A stretch of DNA of 64,000 nt, taken from the NCBI RefSeq assembly GCF_020531985.1, contig NZ_JAJAVQ010000006.1:186001-250000 (forward strand). The letters are read 5' to 3'. The notes beneath the pieces were generated by a model. The model did not search any database, was not told where the DNA came from, and saw only the letters and a program-made list of their open reading frames with translations. This DNA is from Rheinheimera aquimaris (GTDB lineage Bacteria > Pseudomonadota > Gammaproteobacteria > Enterobacterales > Alteromonadaceae). The position numbers were made by a program, and so were the translations under genes. Of the stretch, positions 8,261 through 16,902 are shown one piece after another. Each line of letters opens with the position of its first letter. Within the stretch, counting starts at the first letter, position 1.

Positions 8261-9562
8261 TTATTCCTTAAGCTGCTGATTGAGTGAGCCAAAAGAGGCG
8301 CGTAGTGAAGGGTACAGCGTTACCAGGTAGCTACAGATAACAGCCACCGTCAGCAGGCCTAACAGCAGCGTTAAATCCCAGTCGGAAAACAGTCTGTTGG
8401 CTGGTAGCAAATTATTCATCAGCTTAATACCTCCATAACCGGTCAGCAGAGCGCCAGTGATGGTAAACAGCGCCATGATCAGCACATCTGCCAGCATTTG
8501 CAGTTGTAACTGGCTGCGGCTGGCGCCCAGCGCACGGCGCAAACTGAATTCATACTGGTTACTCAGATAGCGGTTTAAAGACAGGTGGCTGGCATTAAAC
8601 AGGCATACCAGCAAGAACAATAAGGTTACCAATGCAAAGGCTTTGATATCGCTGCTGTCACCACCAAAATAGCTGACGATATCCCGCATCGCGACCAGTT
8701 GATTATTGGGTGGCGATGGATGACGGCCGGCAGCTTTTTCATCCTGCACCAGATTGGTCATAAACTGGCGGTATGCCTGCTGCTGGGCGGGGGTGTCGAG
8801 TTTTACCCAGTACTGTAGCTGATGCAGCGCACCGGTGCGGCCCTGAGTGCTTAACTGGCGATAGTCAGTGTCGTCGAACGTTTGTGATTGGCTGTTTGAC
8901 AGATAATTCATGTCGTAACCGGTTTCCAGCGGCAGGTAGATATCATCTGCCTCGCTTAAGTGATTACGGTTATTGGCATCATACAGCCGCGGCAGCATTT
9001 GCCAGTCATCCAATACGGCACTGACGGTCACGTTGCGATCATCCAGCAGCAATTTTTCACCGACAACGTCGCTTTTACCAAATAACTTCTGAGCCGTCGC
9101 TTTGGTTAAAATCACTTCCGGCCGAGCACTGTTATCCGGCCAGATACTGCCGTGCAGTACGGGTACATCAAACATGGCAAAAAAGTCGCGCTGCGTAATG
9201 CGGATACTGACTGGCAGCGGCGTTTGATCGGCACGCTGGCGCAAATAGCCATCGGCGCTGTACATGGCAGCGGCTTGGCTTGGTATATCCGTCTGGCTTA
9301 GCTTTTCAACATTGCTGTAGCTCAGTACCCTAGGGGTTCTGCAGTCGGTGCTGCATTCATACGGCACCAGATTCAGCATCGGGAAAAACAACTTATCGCT
9401 TTTTTCAGGCAGCGGATCGCTGTTTAGCTGGTAGTAAAACGTGGCGTTGGCAAAAAACACCCCCAGGCCAACACTGAGAATAAAAATGGTCAGCGCATAC
9501 GGCAGCGGTGCACGGCGGATGCTGATCAGGCTGACTTTCAGATAATAAATAAACTGTTCCAT
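8261..9562 (-). CDS. FtsX/MacB-type ABC transporter permease (first subunit)
   Basis: The product is 433 aa with the same layout as its neighbour: an N-terminal helix (PYALTIFILSVGLGVFFAN), a periplasmic domain of about 280 residues and three C-terminal helices. The coupling motif is QYEFSLRRALGASRSQLQLQML. ATG 9562 is chosen because AAGGAG lies eight bases upstream; the longer frame would overlap the ATPase gene. Two cysteines in ECSTDCRTP could form a periplasmic disulfide. It is encoded ten bases after the ATPase, so the ATPase probably serves both permeases. Confidence 0.9.
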   Translation of the reverse strand: MEQFIYYLKVSLISIRRAPLPYALTIFILSVGLGVFFANATFYYQLNSDPLPEKSDKLFFPMLNLVPYECSTDCRTPRVLSYSNVEKLSQTDIPSQAAAMYSADGYLRQRADQTPLPVSIRITQRDFFAMFDVPVLHGSIWPDNSARPEVILTKATAQKLFGKSDVVGEKLLLDDRNVTVSAVLDDWQMLPRLYDANNRNHLSEADDIYLPLETGYDMNYLSNSQSQTFDDTDYRQLSTQGRTGALHQLQYWVKLDTPAQQQAYRQFMTNLVQDEKAAGRHPSPPNNQLVAMRDIVSYFGGDSSDIKAFALVTLLFLLVCLFNASHLSLNRYLSNQYEFSLRRALGASRSQLQLQMLADVLIMALFTITGALLTGYGGIKLMNNLLPANRLFSDWDLTLLLGLLTVAVICSYLVTLYPSLRASFGSLNQQLKE

Positions 9563-9572
9563 TGCCGGCTCC

Positions 9573-10271
9573 TTAAGCGCTTTGTGCTGCCAGCGGGTCA
9601 TACAGCACTGCATCGCTGAGCTGACCGTCGATGATTTGAATATGTCTGCCGGCGCGGCGCGCCTGATCCGGGTCGTGCGTGACCATTAAAATGGTGCAGC
9701 CCTGCTGATTAATTTGCTCCAGAAGCTCCATAACCTGGCGCGCCATCAAAGAGTCCAGATTACCGGTCGGTTCATCCGCCAGCAGAATGCGGGGCTGGCC
9801 GGCGATAGCGCGGGCAATGGCCACCCGCTGCTGCTGACCACCGGATAACTGACTCGGTAGATAGCTGCGCCGGGCGTGCAGGCCTACCAGCTCCAACGCT
9901 TGCTCAATACGCTGTTTGCGCTGCGCTGGCTTTAAGCCACGGTAGCGCAGCGGCAGCTCGATATTATCGTAAATACTGAAATCTTTAATCAGGTTAAAGC
10001 TTTGAAAAATAAAGCCTATTTTTTCATTGCGCAATTTCGACAGCGCAGCATCAGATAACCCTTTTACTGACTTACCATCCAACTGGTAATCACCGTCGTC
10101 AAACTGCTCCAGCGTGCCGAGAATGTTCAGCAGCGTAGATTTGCCAGAACCGGAAGGGCCGGTCAGCGCAGCGAATTCGCCTTCATTAATCTGTAAGCTG
10201 ATATCGCGCAGCGCATGGGTTTCAATCAGCTCGGTGCGGAAAATTTTACTTAAATTCGTTAGCGTTATCAT
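9573..10271 (-). CDS. ABC transporter ATP-binding protein (MacB/LolD type)
   Basis: The product is 232 aa, the usual length for a stand-alone MacB/LolD-type ATPase. It has Walker A GPSGSGKST, the Q-loop region GFIFQSFNLI, signature LSGGQQQRVAIARA, Walker B ILLADEPTGNLDS and the H-switch VTHD. It powers the two FtsX-type permeases encoded next to it. It is preceded by AAGGA and separated by 17 bases from the membrane-fusion gene, so the five downstream genes read as one transcript with that gene. Confidence 0.95.
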   Translation of the reverse strand: MITLTNLSKIFRTELIETHALRDISLQINEGEFAALTGPSGSGKSTLLNILGTLEQFDDGDYQLDGKSVKGLSDAALSKLRNEKIGFIFQSFNLIKDFSIYDNIELPLRYRGLKPAQRKQRIEQALELVGLHARRSYLPSQLSGGQQQRVAIARAIAGQPRILLADEPTGNLDSLMARQVMELLEQINQQGCTILMVTHDPDQARRAGRHIQIIDGQLSDAVLYDPLAAQSA

Positions 10272-10288
10272 ATTGTTATCCTTAATTT

Positions 10289-11557
10289 TTAATTCAGATT
10301 GACCCGGTTCTGGTCTTTAAAGTCGGCTAAATTTGAAATAACCCATTGCTCACCTTCGCTGGCTCCGTCAAGTATTTCTACCCATTGCACTGATAACGCG
10401 CCAAGTTCGATGTTTTTGCGTACCGCCTGATTGTCCAGCACCTGATAGGCCTGACGGCCGCCGCCAGAGCTGATAAATTCACCACGGGCAATCTTCAGCA
10501 CATCGGTTTTATGCTCAAGGATGACGCGGGCCGTTAAACGCTGGCTCTGACGCAGGGCGGTGCTGTCAACGTCGTCAAAACGTACCCGGGCACTGACCTG
10601 GTTATTGCGCACTTCAGGGGCGATATAACTGATAGCGCCGTTTAATCGCTGGCTGCCGATGCTCACTTCTACCTGCTGGCCAGGCAGTAAGTCGCGGGCA
10701 TAGCTTTCCGGCACGGCCAATTCAGCTTCATAGCGGCTTAAGTCGATTACCGTTAACAGGGCTTGCCCTGGCAGCACATGGCTTTGCTGCTCTACCAGCC
10801 AGTTGCCCAGCTGGCCAGTAACCGGCGCCGTGATATTAAGGGCGGTCACTTTACGTTCCAGCTCATTAACCACCAGCTGCTGGCGGTGGATATCCTGCGT
10901 GCGTGAGCTTTGCTCAAAGCTCAGCTTGTCTTTGGCCAGTTCCACTTTGCGTTTGGCGTGATCAAATTCCAGCTCGGCTTTGGTCAGGTTATCGGTGGCG
11001 ATATCAAAATCCAGTTTGCGGATCACGCCAAGTTCAATCGACTGCTGCGCGCGCTCTAGCTCGCGCCGTGCCGCCAGTAAATTAACCTGAGCGTTATTCA
11101 TTACCTGTTCCATATCCAGCTGTTGCTCACGGGCGGCCAGTGCAGCGCGTTCAGCTTCAGAGCGCATACCCTCAAGTACTGCCTGCTGTTGCTGTAAGTC
11201 ATTCTGTAGCGCCGGGCTACTGATGGTGGCAAGCAGGTCGCCTAAGGTAACAGCTTCACCCGGTTGCTTAAATAACTGCACCTGGCCGGTTTCCTGGCTG
11301 TACAGTGTTGGCGCATTGGCGGCAACAATCCGGCCTTGTACGGCGATATCACGCACTAAATCACCACGCTGTACTGTGGCAAACTGCATTTGTGAGCGCG
11401 GCAGTACTAAACTGGCGGTTTCGCCGATAGAGTGAAAAAAAGCCGCTGCCAGCACTATTACGGTGCCGGCAATAGCGGCGGCGGGGAGAACGCGGCGAAG
11501 CAGCGTTTTGGGCTGACGCTGAATAATGTTGTCCTGTGTCTCAGTACCCTGGATCAT
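10289..11557 (-). CDS. Periplasmic adaptor (membrane-fusion) subunit of the ABC efflux system
   Basis: This 422-aa HlyD/MacA-type protein has one N-terminal helix (AAAIAGTVIVLAAAFFHS), a lipoyl half-motif (GEAVTLGDLLATI), a long alpha-helical hairpin of about 110 residues rich in Q, E and A, the second lipoyl half (LNITAPVTGQLGNWLVEQQSHVLPGQALLTV) and a beta-barrel domain. Such adaptors bridge the inner-membrane transporter and a TolC-type outer-membrane channel; no channel gene lies in the window. It is the first gene of the operon. A sigma-54-type promoter lies 43-58 bases upstream of the start codon. Confidence 0.92.
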   Translation of the reverse strand: MIQGTETQDNIIQRQPKTLLRRVLPAAAIAGTVIVLAAAFFHSIGETASLVLPRSQMQFATVQRGDLVRDIAVQGRIVAANAPTLYSQETGQVQLFKQPGEAVTLGDLLATISSPALQNDLQQQQAVLEGMRSEAERAALAAREQQLDMEQVMNNAQVNLLAARRELERAQQSIELGVIRKLDFDIATDNLTKAELEFDHAKRKVELAKDKLSFEQSSRTQDIHRQQLVVNELERKVTALNITAPVTGQLGNWLVEQQSHVLPGQALLTVIDLSRYEAELAVPESYARDLLPGQQVEVSIGSQRLNGAISYIAPEVRNNQVSARVRFDDVDSTALRQSQRLTARVILEHKTDVLKIARGEFISSGGGRQAYQVLDNQAVRKNIELGALSVQWVEILDGASEGEQWVISNLADFKDQNRVNLN

Positions 11558-11599
11558 TGTTATTGGTGTCCTTTATGTGTTGCTAAGCTGTAGTGTTAT

Positions 11600-11615
11600 A
11601 GCAGTATTAATGCCA
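11600..11615 (-). promoter_or_regulatory. Candidate sigma-54 (-24/-12) promoter of the efflux operon
   Basis: On the minus strand the 16-mer TGGCATTAATACTGCT has GG and GC at the exact spacing of the sigma-54 consensus TGGCACGNNNNTTGCW, with mismatches only at positions 7 and 12. Transcription would start near 11590, about 33 bases before the adaptor gene. The operon itself encodes a sigma-54 activator, which supports the call. Confidence 0.68.
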
Positions 11616-11668
11616 ATATTTAAGTGATTGTTTTTGAATGATTATTTTTGTTTTTGGGTGTGTTTGGC

Positions 11669-11684
11669 AGTGTCCGCGGACACT
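11669..11684. promoter_or_regulatory. Activator-binding palindrome (UAS 1)
   Basis: AGTGTCCGCGGACACT is a perfect 16-base palindrome centred about 87 bases upstream of the predicted sigma-54 start. That is a typical position for an NtrC-type enhancer site. Confidence 0.62.
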
Positions 11685-11689
11685 TTAAC

Positions 11690-11712
11690 TGTCCGCGCAG
11701 GCTTAGCGGACA
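11690..11712. promoter_or_regulatory. Activator-binding palindrome (UAS 2)
   Basis: TGTCCGC and GCGGACA, separated by nine bases, repeat the half-sites of UAS 1. The centre is about 25 bases farther upstream, roughly two helical turns, as expected for cooperative activator dimers. Confidence 0.55.
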
Positions 11713-11797
11713 ACGCTTGCCAAAACAACTGCTTAACGTAGAATCGGTGGAACACAGCGCAGTGTCGTATAACCAATAAATAACGCGGGTGCTTGAT

Positions 11798-12730
11798 ATG
11801 GATGTAACAGAGCAAAAAACGTGTGATAACTGCCACACCGTCTTACATGGTGCGTTTTGTCATCAGTGTGGCCAGGAAAAGAAGAGTTATATCCGTAATG
11901 TCAGTGGTGTGATAACCGAGTTTTTCGGCGAATTCAGTAATTGGGACACCCGGGTCTGGCAAACGTTGATCCCGCTATGGTTCCGTCCCGGTTATTTAAG
12001 CCGCCGTTATGTGGCCGGCCACCGCGTGCGGTACGTGCCGCCGCTCAGGCTCTATCTGTTTACCTCTATAATTGCATTTTTGATTTTCGCCCAGCTGGTG
12101 CCGGAGGTGCCGGTAACGGTTAACCCGGCTACAGAGCAACTGGAAAATGCCGCCAGCCAGCCTGGCACCTTGTCACAAGTGATGGCCGATATTAAGCGCG
12201 ATATCGAACAGGAAAAGCAGCAACAGCAGAAGCCATTTGATAGCTCGATTGGGTTTTTATCCGACACTGCTCAGGCTGAATTTGATAAAAAACTGGAAGC
12301 GCTGACCAGTAATCCTAAGCTGGCAGTTAATAAGTTTTTCAGCCTGGCACCGCAGATGATGTTTTTACTGCTGCCGCTGTTTGCGTTATTACTGAAGTTG
12401 CTGTACATCCGCTCTGACCGTTACTACATGGAGCATTTAATCGTCGCGCTGCATAGCCACAGCTTTATCTTACAAATGTCAGCGCTGTATCTGGGGCTGA
12501 AGACTGTGTCGGCGGCAGCCAGCTGGCCGTGGCTGGCTGACGTTAGTGGATTTCTGGCGTCGGTAACGCTTATCTGGATCCCGGTTTATCTGTTTTTATG
12601 TCAGAAGTTTTACTATCAGCAAGGCTGGCTGAAAACCACACTGAAGTTCTGGTTAACCAGCTCTTTGTATAACGTGTTATTTATTACTGCGATTATGGGG
12701 CTGATTATTCTAAGTATTCTGTGGTCGTAG
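11798..12730 (+). CDS. DUF3667 family zinc-ribbon membrane protein
   Basis: The protein is about 310 aa. The N-terminus has a zinc ribbon, CDNC then CHQCGQ, followed by a conserved amphipathic segment (DTRVWQTLIPLWFRPGYLSRRYVAGHRVRYVPPLRLY). A first helix (LFTSIIAFLIFAQLV), a polar loop of about 80 residues and four more helices follow. This is the DUF3667 layout; function is unknown. ATG 11798 is used; GTG 11789 is in frame and possible, and neither has a good ribosome site. It is divergent from the efflux operon and shares the intergenic region with the UAS palindromes, so joint control is possible but unproven. Confidence 0.8.
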   Translation: MDVTEQKTCDNCHTVLHGAFCHQCGQEKKSYIRNVSGVITEFFGEFSNWDTRVWQTLIPLWFRPGYLSRRYVAGHRVRYVPPLRLYLFTSIIAFLIFAQLVPEVPVTVNPATEQLENAASQPGTLSQVMADIKRDIEQEKQQQQKPFDSSIGFLSDTAQAEFDKKLEALTSNPKLAVNKFFSLAPQMMFLLLPLFALLLKLLYIRSDRYYMEHLIVALHSHSFILQMSALYLGLKTVSAAASWPWLADVSGFLASVTLIWIPVYLFLCQKFYYQQGWLKTTLKFWLTSSLYNVLFITAIMGLIILSILWS

Positions 12731-12888
12731 CAAATCTGCTGCAGGGTACCTGCCATGCGCAACTGAGTTTGGCTGGCAAATAAGATAAGTTTATTAAACA
12801 GTTTCGTAATAGGCTTGGCGTTCCGTTAGGGCAAAAATTTCAACAAACTGTCAGTTCGTTGATTTTTATAACCCCGGGATGCCCTTTA

Positions 12889-14043
12889 ATGCTTACAGCG
12901 ACAAGCGTAAAAAACATTAAACGCCGTTTTAGGCATATAGTTTTGCTCAGCACTGTTGCAGCGGTTTGTGCCTGTAGCAAAGCGCCGGCGCCGCGTTCTG
13001 ACAGCAACATTACAGAAGCGGACACCACCGCGCCTTCCCACTTTGATAACCCCATTATTAAATACGACACCCAGGACCCGACAAACGAGGTCGGCGAGTT
13101 TATTTATACTGCCGATCCTGCCGTGATGGTGACAGACGACACCGTGTATTTGTATAGCACGCATGATGAGCAGCATGCAGAGGGTAAAGATTATCGCATG
13201 TACGACTACCGGCTCTGGACCAGCAAAGACATGATCAGCTGGCAAAATAAAGGTGCTGTGTTCCGGGCGGCGGATTTTAGCTGGGCCCGCACCGATGAGA
13301 AAACCGGTAACGCCTACGCGCATCATGTGATTGCGCACAAAGATAAATCAGGTAAGGCGCGGTATTATTTCTATGCGGCCGTAGAAGGTGGCCAAACGGG
13401 GGGGCAATTTGGCTTTGCCATTGGTGTTGCCGTATCAGATAGCCCGCAAGGCCCTTTTACCGATCCGCGTGGCATGCCGATGATCTTGCTTGAAGATACC
13501 GCAGCGTATAAAGACCATAGCTGGCGCAATATCGACCCGGCGGTGTTTATTGACGATGATGGCAGGGCTTACCTTTACTGGGGCAATAAGCAACTATGGT
13601 GGGTTGAGCTTGAACCCGATCTGATACACCTCAAAGGCGAAAGTTACACACTGGATGCCGACGCAAAGATGCAAAACCGCAGTACCGAGCTGGTCGAAAT
13701 TCATACCGTTGATACCTTACCCAATTTTGAAGAAGCACCTTATGTATCAAAGCACAACGGTATTTACTATTTGCTGTATGCAGCGGGTTTTCCGGAAAGT
13801 ATTGCCTATGCCACCAGTAACTCTGTCACAGGGCCCTGGCAGTACCGGGGTATTATTCTGCCGCCGCTGCCTGGCACCACCACTATTCACCCGGCGATGT
13901 TTGATTTTAAAGGCAACACTTATCTTGCCTATCACAGCGCCGATCTTCCCGGTGGCGGCAGTTACCGCAGATCAGTCAGTGTAGACAGAGTGTACTTTAA
14001 TGCCGATGGCACCCTAAAGCCTATAGTACGCACCATCAAATAG
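12889..14043 (+). CDS. Glycoside hydrolase family 43 lipoprotein
   Basis: The product is 384 aa from ATG 12889; the longer frame needs a TTG. The signal peptide ends in a cysteine pair (AAVCAC), likely a lipoprotein site with VCAC as lipobox. The five-bladed GH43 fold is indicated by its three acidic positions: D76 in YTADPAVMV, D216 in NIDPAVFIDDDGRAYLYWG and E281/E282 in FEEAPYV. GH43 enzymes release arabinose or xylose from hemicellulose side chains; the specificity here cannot be read. The next gene is an esterase 17 bases away, so the pair probably trims decorated xylan or a similar polymer. Confidence 0.88.
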   Translation: MLTATSVKNIKRRFRHIVLLSTVAAVCACSKAPAPRSDSNITEADTTAPSHFDNPIIKYDTQDPTNEVGEFIYTADPAVMVTDDTVYLYSTHDEQHAEGKDYRMYDYRLWTSKDMISWQNKGAVFRAADFSWARTDEKTGNAYAHHVIAHKDKSGKARYYFYAAVEGGQTGGQFGFAIGVAVSDSPQGPFTDPRGMPMILLEDTAAYKDHSWRNIDPAVFIDDDGRAYLYWGNKQLWWVELEPDLIHLKGESYTLDADAKMQNRSTELVEIHTVDTLPNFEEAPYVSKHNGIYYLLYAAGFPESIAYATSNSVTGPWQYRGIILPPLPGTTTIHPAMFDFKGNTYLAYHSADLPGGGSYRRSVSVDRVYFNADGTLKPIVRTIK

Positions 14044-14060
14044 AAAAGGATACTGTTGGT

Positions 14061-15041
14061 ATGAACCTGATTGAAAAACGTCTTGCTAAGCCCTTGTTTG
14101 AACTGCCCGGCGTAAAATGTAACGTGCTTAACCTGGTCGTGCTACTAATCGTGTGTTTATTTGCCGTTCCAGTGACAGGCCAGGCGGACGATAGCATGAC
14201 AGTGATTGCTACACCTGAGCAAACTGATGCTATTGATATCGGTACCGGGCCGCTGCCTGGCGCTAAGGTGCAGGAAGCGTGGCATTCACAGTATGGCAGC
14301 CGGTTTGCACGTAATGTTACGCTGGCCACACTAACGCCTTTTTTGCCTGAGCCGGCAAACGCCAGTGGCGCTGCAGTTATCGTGGCGCCCGGCGGCGGCT
14401 TACGCACCCTGTCAATGGAAAACGAAGGTTGGGATGTGGCCCGGGCGCTTGCCAGACAGGGCATTGCCGCCTTTGTGCTGAAGTACCGTTTAAACCAGAC
14501 TCCGTCTGAGATGGCGGCATTTAAGCGAGCAATGGACCAGATGTTCTCAAACACCGGGCGCAAGGCACCGCAGCTTGAACCTGAGCAAATGAGGGCACAG
14601 CTTGCCGTGCAGCTTGAAGACTCCAACGCAGCATTCGCGTTAATCCGCCGCCGCGCGGCTGAGTGGAAAATTGACCCGGATCGTATCGGTATGCTCGGTT
14701 TCTCGGCCGGCGCCATGTTAACGATGGCCACTGCGCTTACCGGCGACGAGGCAAAGCCTGCTTTTATTGGCAATATTTATGGCCCTGTCACAGCGGTAAC
14801 GGTGCCGGCTGATGCACCGCCTTTATTTGTCGCGCTGGCAGCCGATGATCCGTTTTTTGCCAGCAGTCAATTTGGCCTGATAGAAAGCTGGCAGGCAGCG
14901 AAAAAACCGGTGGAGTTTCATTTTTATGAGCAGGGCGGTCATGGCTTTGGCATGTACCCTAAACAGACGACCAGTACCGGCTGGTTTAATGCGTTCGTTA
15001 GCTGGTTAACAATGCATGGCATGCTTAAGCGTACAGAATAG
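14061..15041 (+). CDS. Secreted alpha/beta-hydrolase, acetyl-xylan-esterase-like
   Basis: This 326-aa protein has an N-terminal hydrophobic signal (VVLLIVCLFAVPVTGQA) preceded by a rather long charged stretch. The alpha/beta-hydrolase features are the oxyanion-side motif APGGG, nucleophile S215 in GFSAG, acid D262/D263 in AADDPFF and H294 in GGHGFGMYP. This combination is common in carbohydrate esterases found beside hemicellulases. It is encoded just after the GH43 lipoprotein and very likely in one operon with it. An alternative reading is a general lipase/esterase, but the neighbour favours removal of acetyl or other ester groups from polysaccharide. Confidence 0.82.
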   Translation: MNLIEKRLAKPLFELPGVKCNVLNLVVLLIVCLFAVPVTGQADDSMTVIATPEQTDAIDIGTGPLPGAKVQEAWHSQYGSRFARNVTLATLTPFLPEPANASGAAVIVAPGGGLRTLSMENEGWDVARALARQGIAAFVLKYRLNQTPSEMAAFKRAMDQMFSNTGRKAPQLEPEQMRAQLAVQLEDSNAAFALIRRRAAEWKIDPDRIGMLGFSAGAMLTMATALTGDEAKPAFIGNIYGPVTAVTVPADAPPLFVALAADDPFFASSQFGLIESWQAAKKPVEFHFYEQGGHGFGMYPKQTTSTGWFNAFVSWLTMHGMLKRTE

Positions 15042-15055
15042 TCACCCGGCGGGTA

Positions 15056-16003
15056 TTATTGTTTGGCAGAAGCCGGGCTGGCCGCCAGTTCAGCAAGTGC
15101 TTTTTCTGCCGTCAGCGCGTCGTAAACGACCAGATGCGGCGCTCTTAGCTTGGTTTTATCCAGCGCTAGCAGGTGATTAACCGCCTGCTGATATTGACCA
15201 CTTTGCCAGCTGATTTCTGCCATTCTGAGCTGGTAAATTGCCTTATTGATATCGTCGCTGCCATCCTGCATATAGGTCATCGCTTGCTGATAATTCATAT
15301 AGGCTGCTTCATACTGTTGTAGCAGCTGCTGGGTGCGGGCCAGGTTGCCAAGTGCAATAATCATCTTGCCGTTATGACCCATTTGTTTAGCGGCGCTAAC
15401 TGCCTGTTCTCTCATGCTGGCGGCGATGGCCAGCTGGCCACGACCATGTTCTATCAGTGCTTTATTGGAGTACCATTCAAACCAGAACAGCGGATCTTTG
15501 TTCTTTTTAAAGTGCGCCGCCGCGTCATTAAGTATGGCGTCGGCTTTATCGTATTCGCGCAGCGAGTAGTGCAGGTTAGCCAGCTCTACCAGCCGGAGCG
15601 GTGCGCCAAAGGTGTCAAATGCACCCTGCAGCTGGTTAAGTGCCAGGCCAGCGCAGCGGCGGGCTGGCTCTGTGTCACCCTCGCTGTATAGCACTTTGGC
15701 ATGATAAAAATACAGCTGCGCACTAAAACTGCCGGGAACAGACGTGAGTGTAAGCAGTTGTTCAGTTTGTTGCTTTAGCTCTGCAAACTGTTGTTTATCA
15801 AACAGGTAATCAAGCTCGTACGATTTTACTTTAAACCAGCTAACAGAGGCAGGCTGCAGGGCAGTAAGCTGTTGCCTGATATAGAGCAAGCAAGGCTGTT
15901 GAGTTACTTTGCTGCAAAATAGCTCATGATCACTAATGTTCTCGGCACTGGTCACATTAAATGTGCACAGGGTTAAACCGATATATAAAGTCATACTACG
16001 CAT
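15056..16003 (-). CDS. Secreted TPR-repeat protein of unknown function
   Basis: The 315-aa protein has a signal-like N-terminus (LYIGLTLCTFNVTSA) and then helical tetratricopeptide-type repeats rich in YxxA patterns, for example LANLHYSLREYDKADAILNDAAAHF and GNLARTQQLLQQYEAAYMNYQQAMTYM. No catalytic or membrane-output domain follows, unlike the TPR-GGDEF protein at 31848-33719. It probably acts as a periplasmic scaffold. It is convergent with the esterase gene, with 14 bases between their stops. Confidence 0.7.
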   Translation of the reverse strand: MRSMTLYIGLTLCTFNVTSAENISDHELFCSKVTQQPCLLYIRQQLTALQPASVSWFKVKSYELDYLFDKQQFAELKQQTEQLLTLTSVPGSFSAQLYFYHAKVLYSEGDTEPARRCAGLALNQLQGAFDTFGAPLRLVELANLHYSLREYDKADAILNDAAAHFKKNKDPLFWFEWYSNKALIEHGRGQLAIAASMREQAVSAAKQMGHNGKMIIALGNLARTQQLLQQYEAAYMNYQQAMTYMQDGSDDINKAIYQLRMAEISWQSGQYQQAVNHLLALDKTKLRAPHLVVYDALTAEKALAELAASPASAKQ

Positions 16004-16176
16004 GCCGGATCATCCTGATCTGCTGTAACGACAGGCTTCGTTACCTATAGCTATCAGCTACTTTACATCAGCTGCTGCTAAAATACAGCCTGATCAAAAA
16101 AGCTTTAACTGCCATAGCGATATTATTTTGTCGCCTGCTATTTTTATTGCTACAGCAGCAGCCTAAGGGGCAGAAC

Positions 16177-16716
16177 ATGGCGCAATTTCTAGATGTATTT
16201 ATCGGCAGTTTTCTTGGCAGCAGTGTGGTTACAGCATTACTGGGCGTGCTGTTTTTGCGCCGGAATAAAACCATTGAAACACAGATTGAAGCTCAGTTCA
16301 GTCAGGGGCTGAAAGTATTTGAATCTACCCGCAGCTGGAAAGAGCAGGCGTTGGCAGAACTATTCGGCCCGCTACAAATGCAGCTGGAGCGCACCAAACG
16401 CGCGTTTGAACGTTGGGACAATAAAAACCTGCACTTGGAAGCCGAGGTTATTCAAAAAGGCAACATTGCCATCCGCGATTTACTACTGGCCAAAGGCCAC
16501 TTAATCCCAGCGCAGCTGATGGCGCATGCCATAGCGCTGATAGAGCACTACGACGCCTGGATAGAAGCCTATAACCGTATTCGAAACGACGCCACGCTCA
16601 CCGCCCAAACAGACTTTGTCTTCGTCGGCCCGGCAGGTTATCCATTTCCGGCGGAAGCAGAGCAGGCGTTTAAAGCGCAGTTTAAACTGCTGCAGCAAGA
16701 GCTGTATGGTGTTTGA
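16177..16716 (+). CDS. Conserved small membrane-anchored protein, unknown function
   Basis: The product is 179 aa from ATG 16177, with AAGGGG upstream. A single N-terminal helix (VFIGSFLGSSVVTALLGVLFL) is followed by RRNK, so the rest should be cytoplasmic. The body is helical and charged (TRSWKEQALAELFGPLQMQLERTKRAFERW) with a later FVFVGPAGYPFPAEAEQAF segment. I do not recognise a named family. The IS1182 element begins 35 bases after its stop, so the gene is intact but may have lost its original downstream context. Confidence 0.6.
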   Translation: MAQFLDVFIGSFLGSSVVTALLGVLFLRRNKTIETQIEAQFSQGLKVFESTRSWKEQALAELFGPLQMQLERTKRAFERWDNKNLHLEAEVIQKGNIAIRDLLLAKGHLIPAQLMAHAIALIEHYDAWIEAYNRIRNDATLTAQTDFVFVGPAGYPFPAEAEQAFKAQFKLLQQELYGV

Positions 16717-16750
16717 AGCTAAATGCAATGCAAACGAACTAAAGCATATT

Positions 16751-16781
16751 GTCCGTTGAGTGCCCAGACTGTGTGAAAACT
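16751..16781 (+). repeat. IS1182 left terminal inverted repeat
   Basis: The 31-base end pairs with 18508-18538 in inverted orientation with about seven mismatches. It lies some 120 bases before the transposase start. Confidence 0.65.
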
Positions 16782-16902
16782 GCTGATCACCTTTTGGCCT
16801 AAGCAGCAGATTTATATGATCAATCGTTCTTGATAAAGCCAAGTGGTTAGCTGCCACTTTACTAAAATTAACAGCATACGAATTAGAACAAAGTGTGCTG
16901 GT

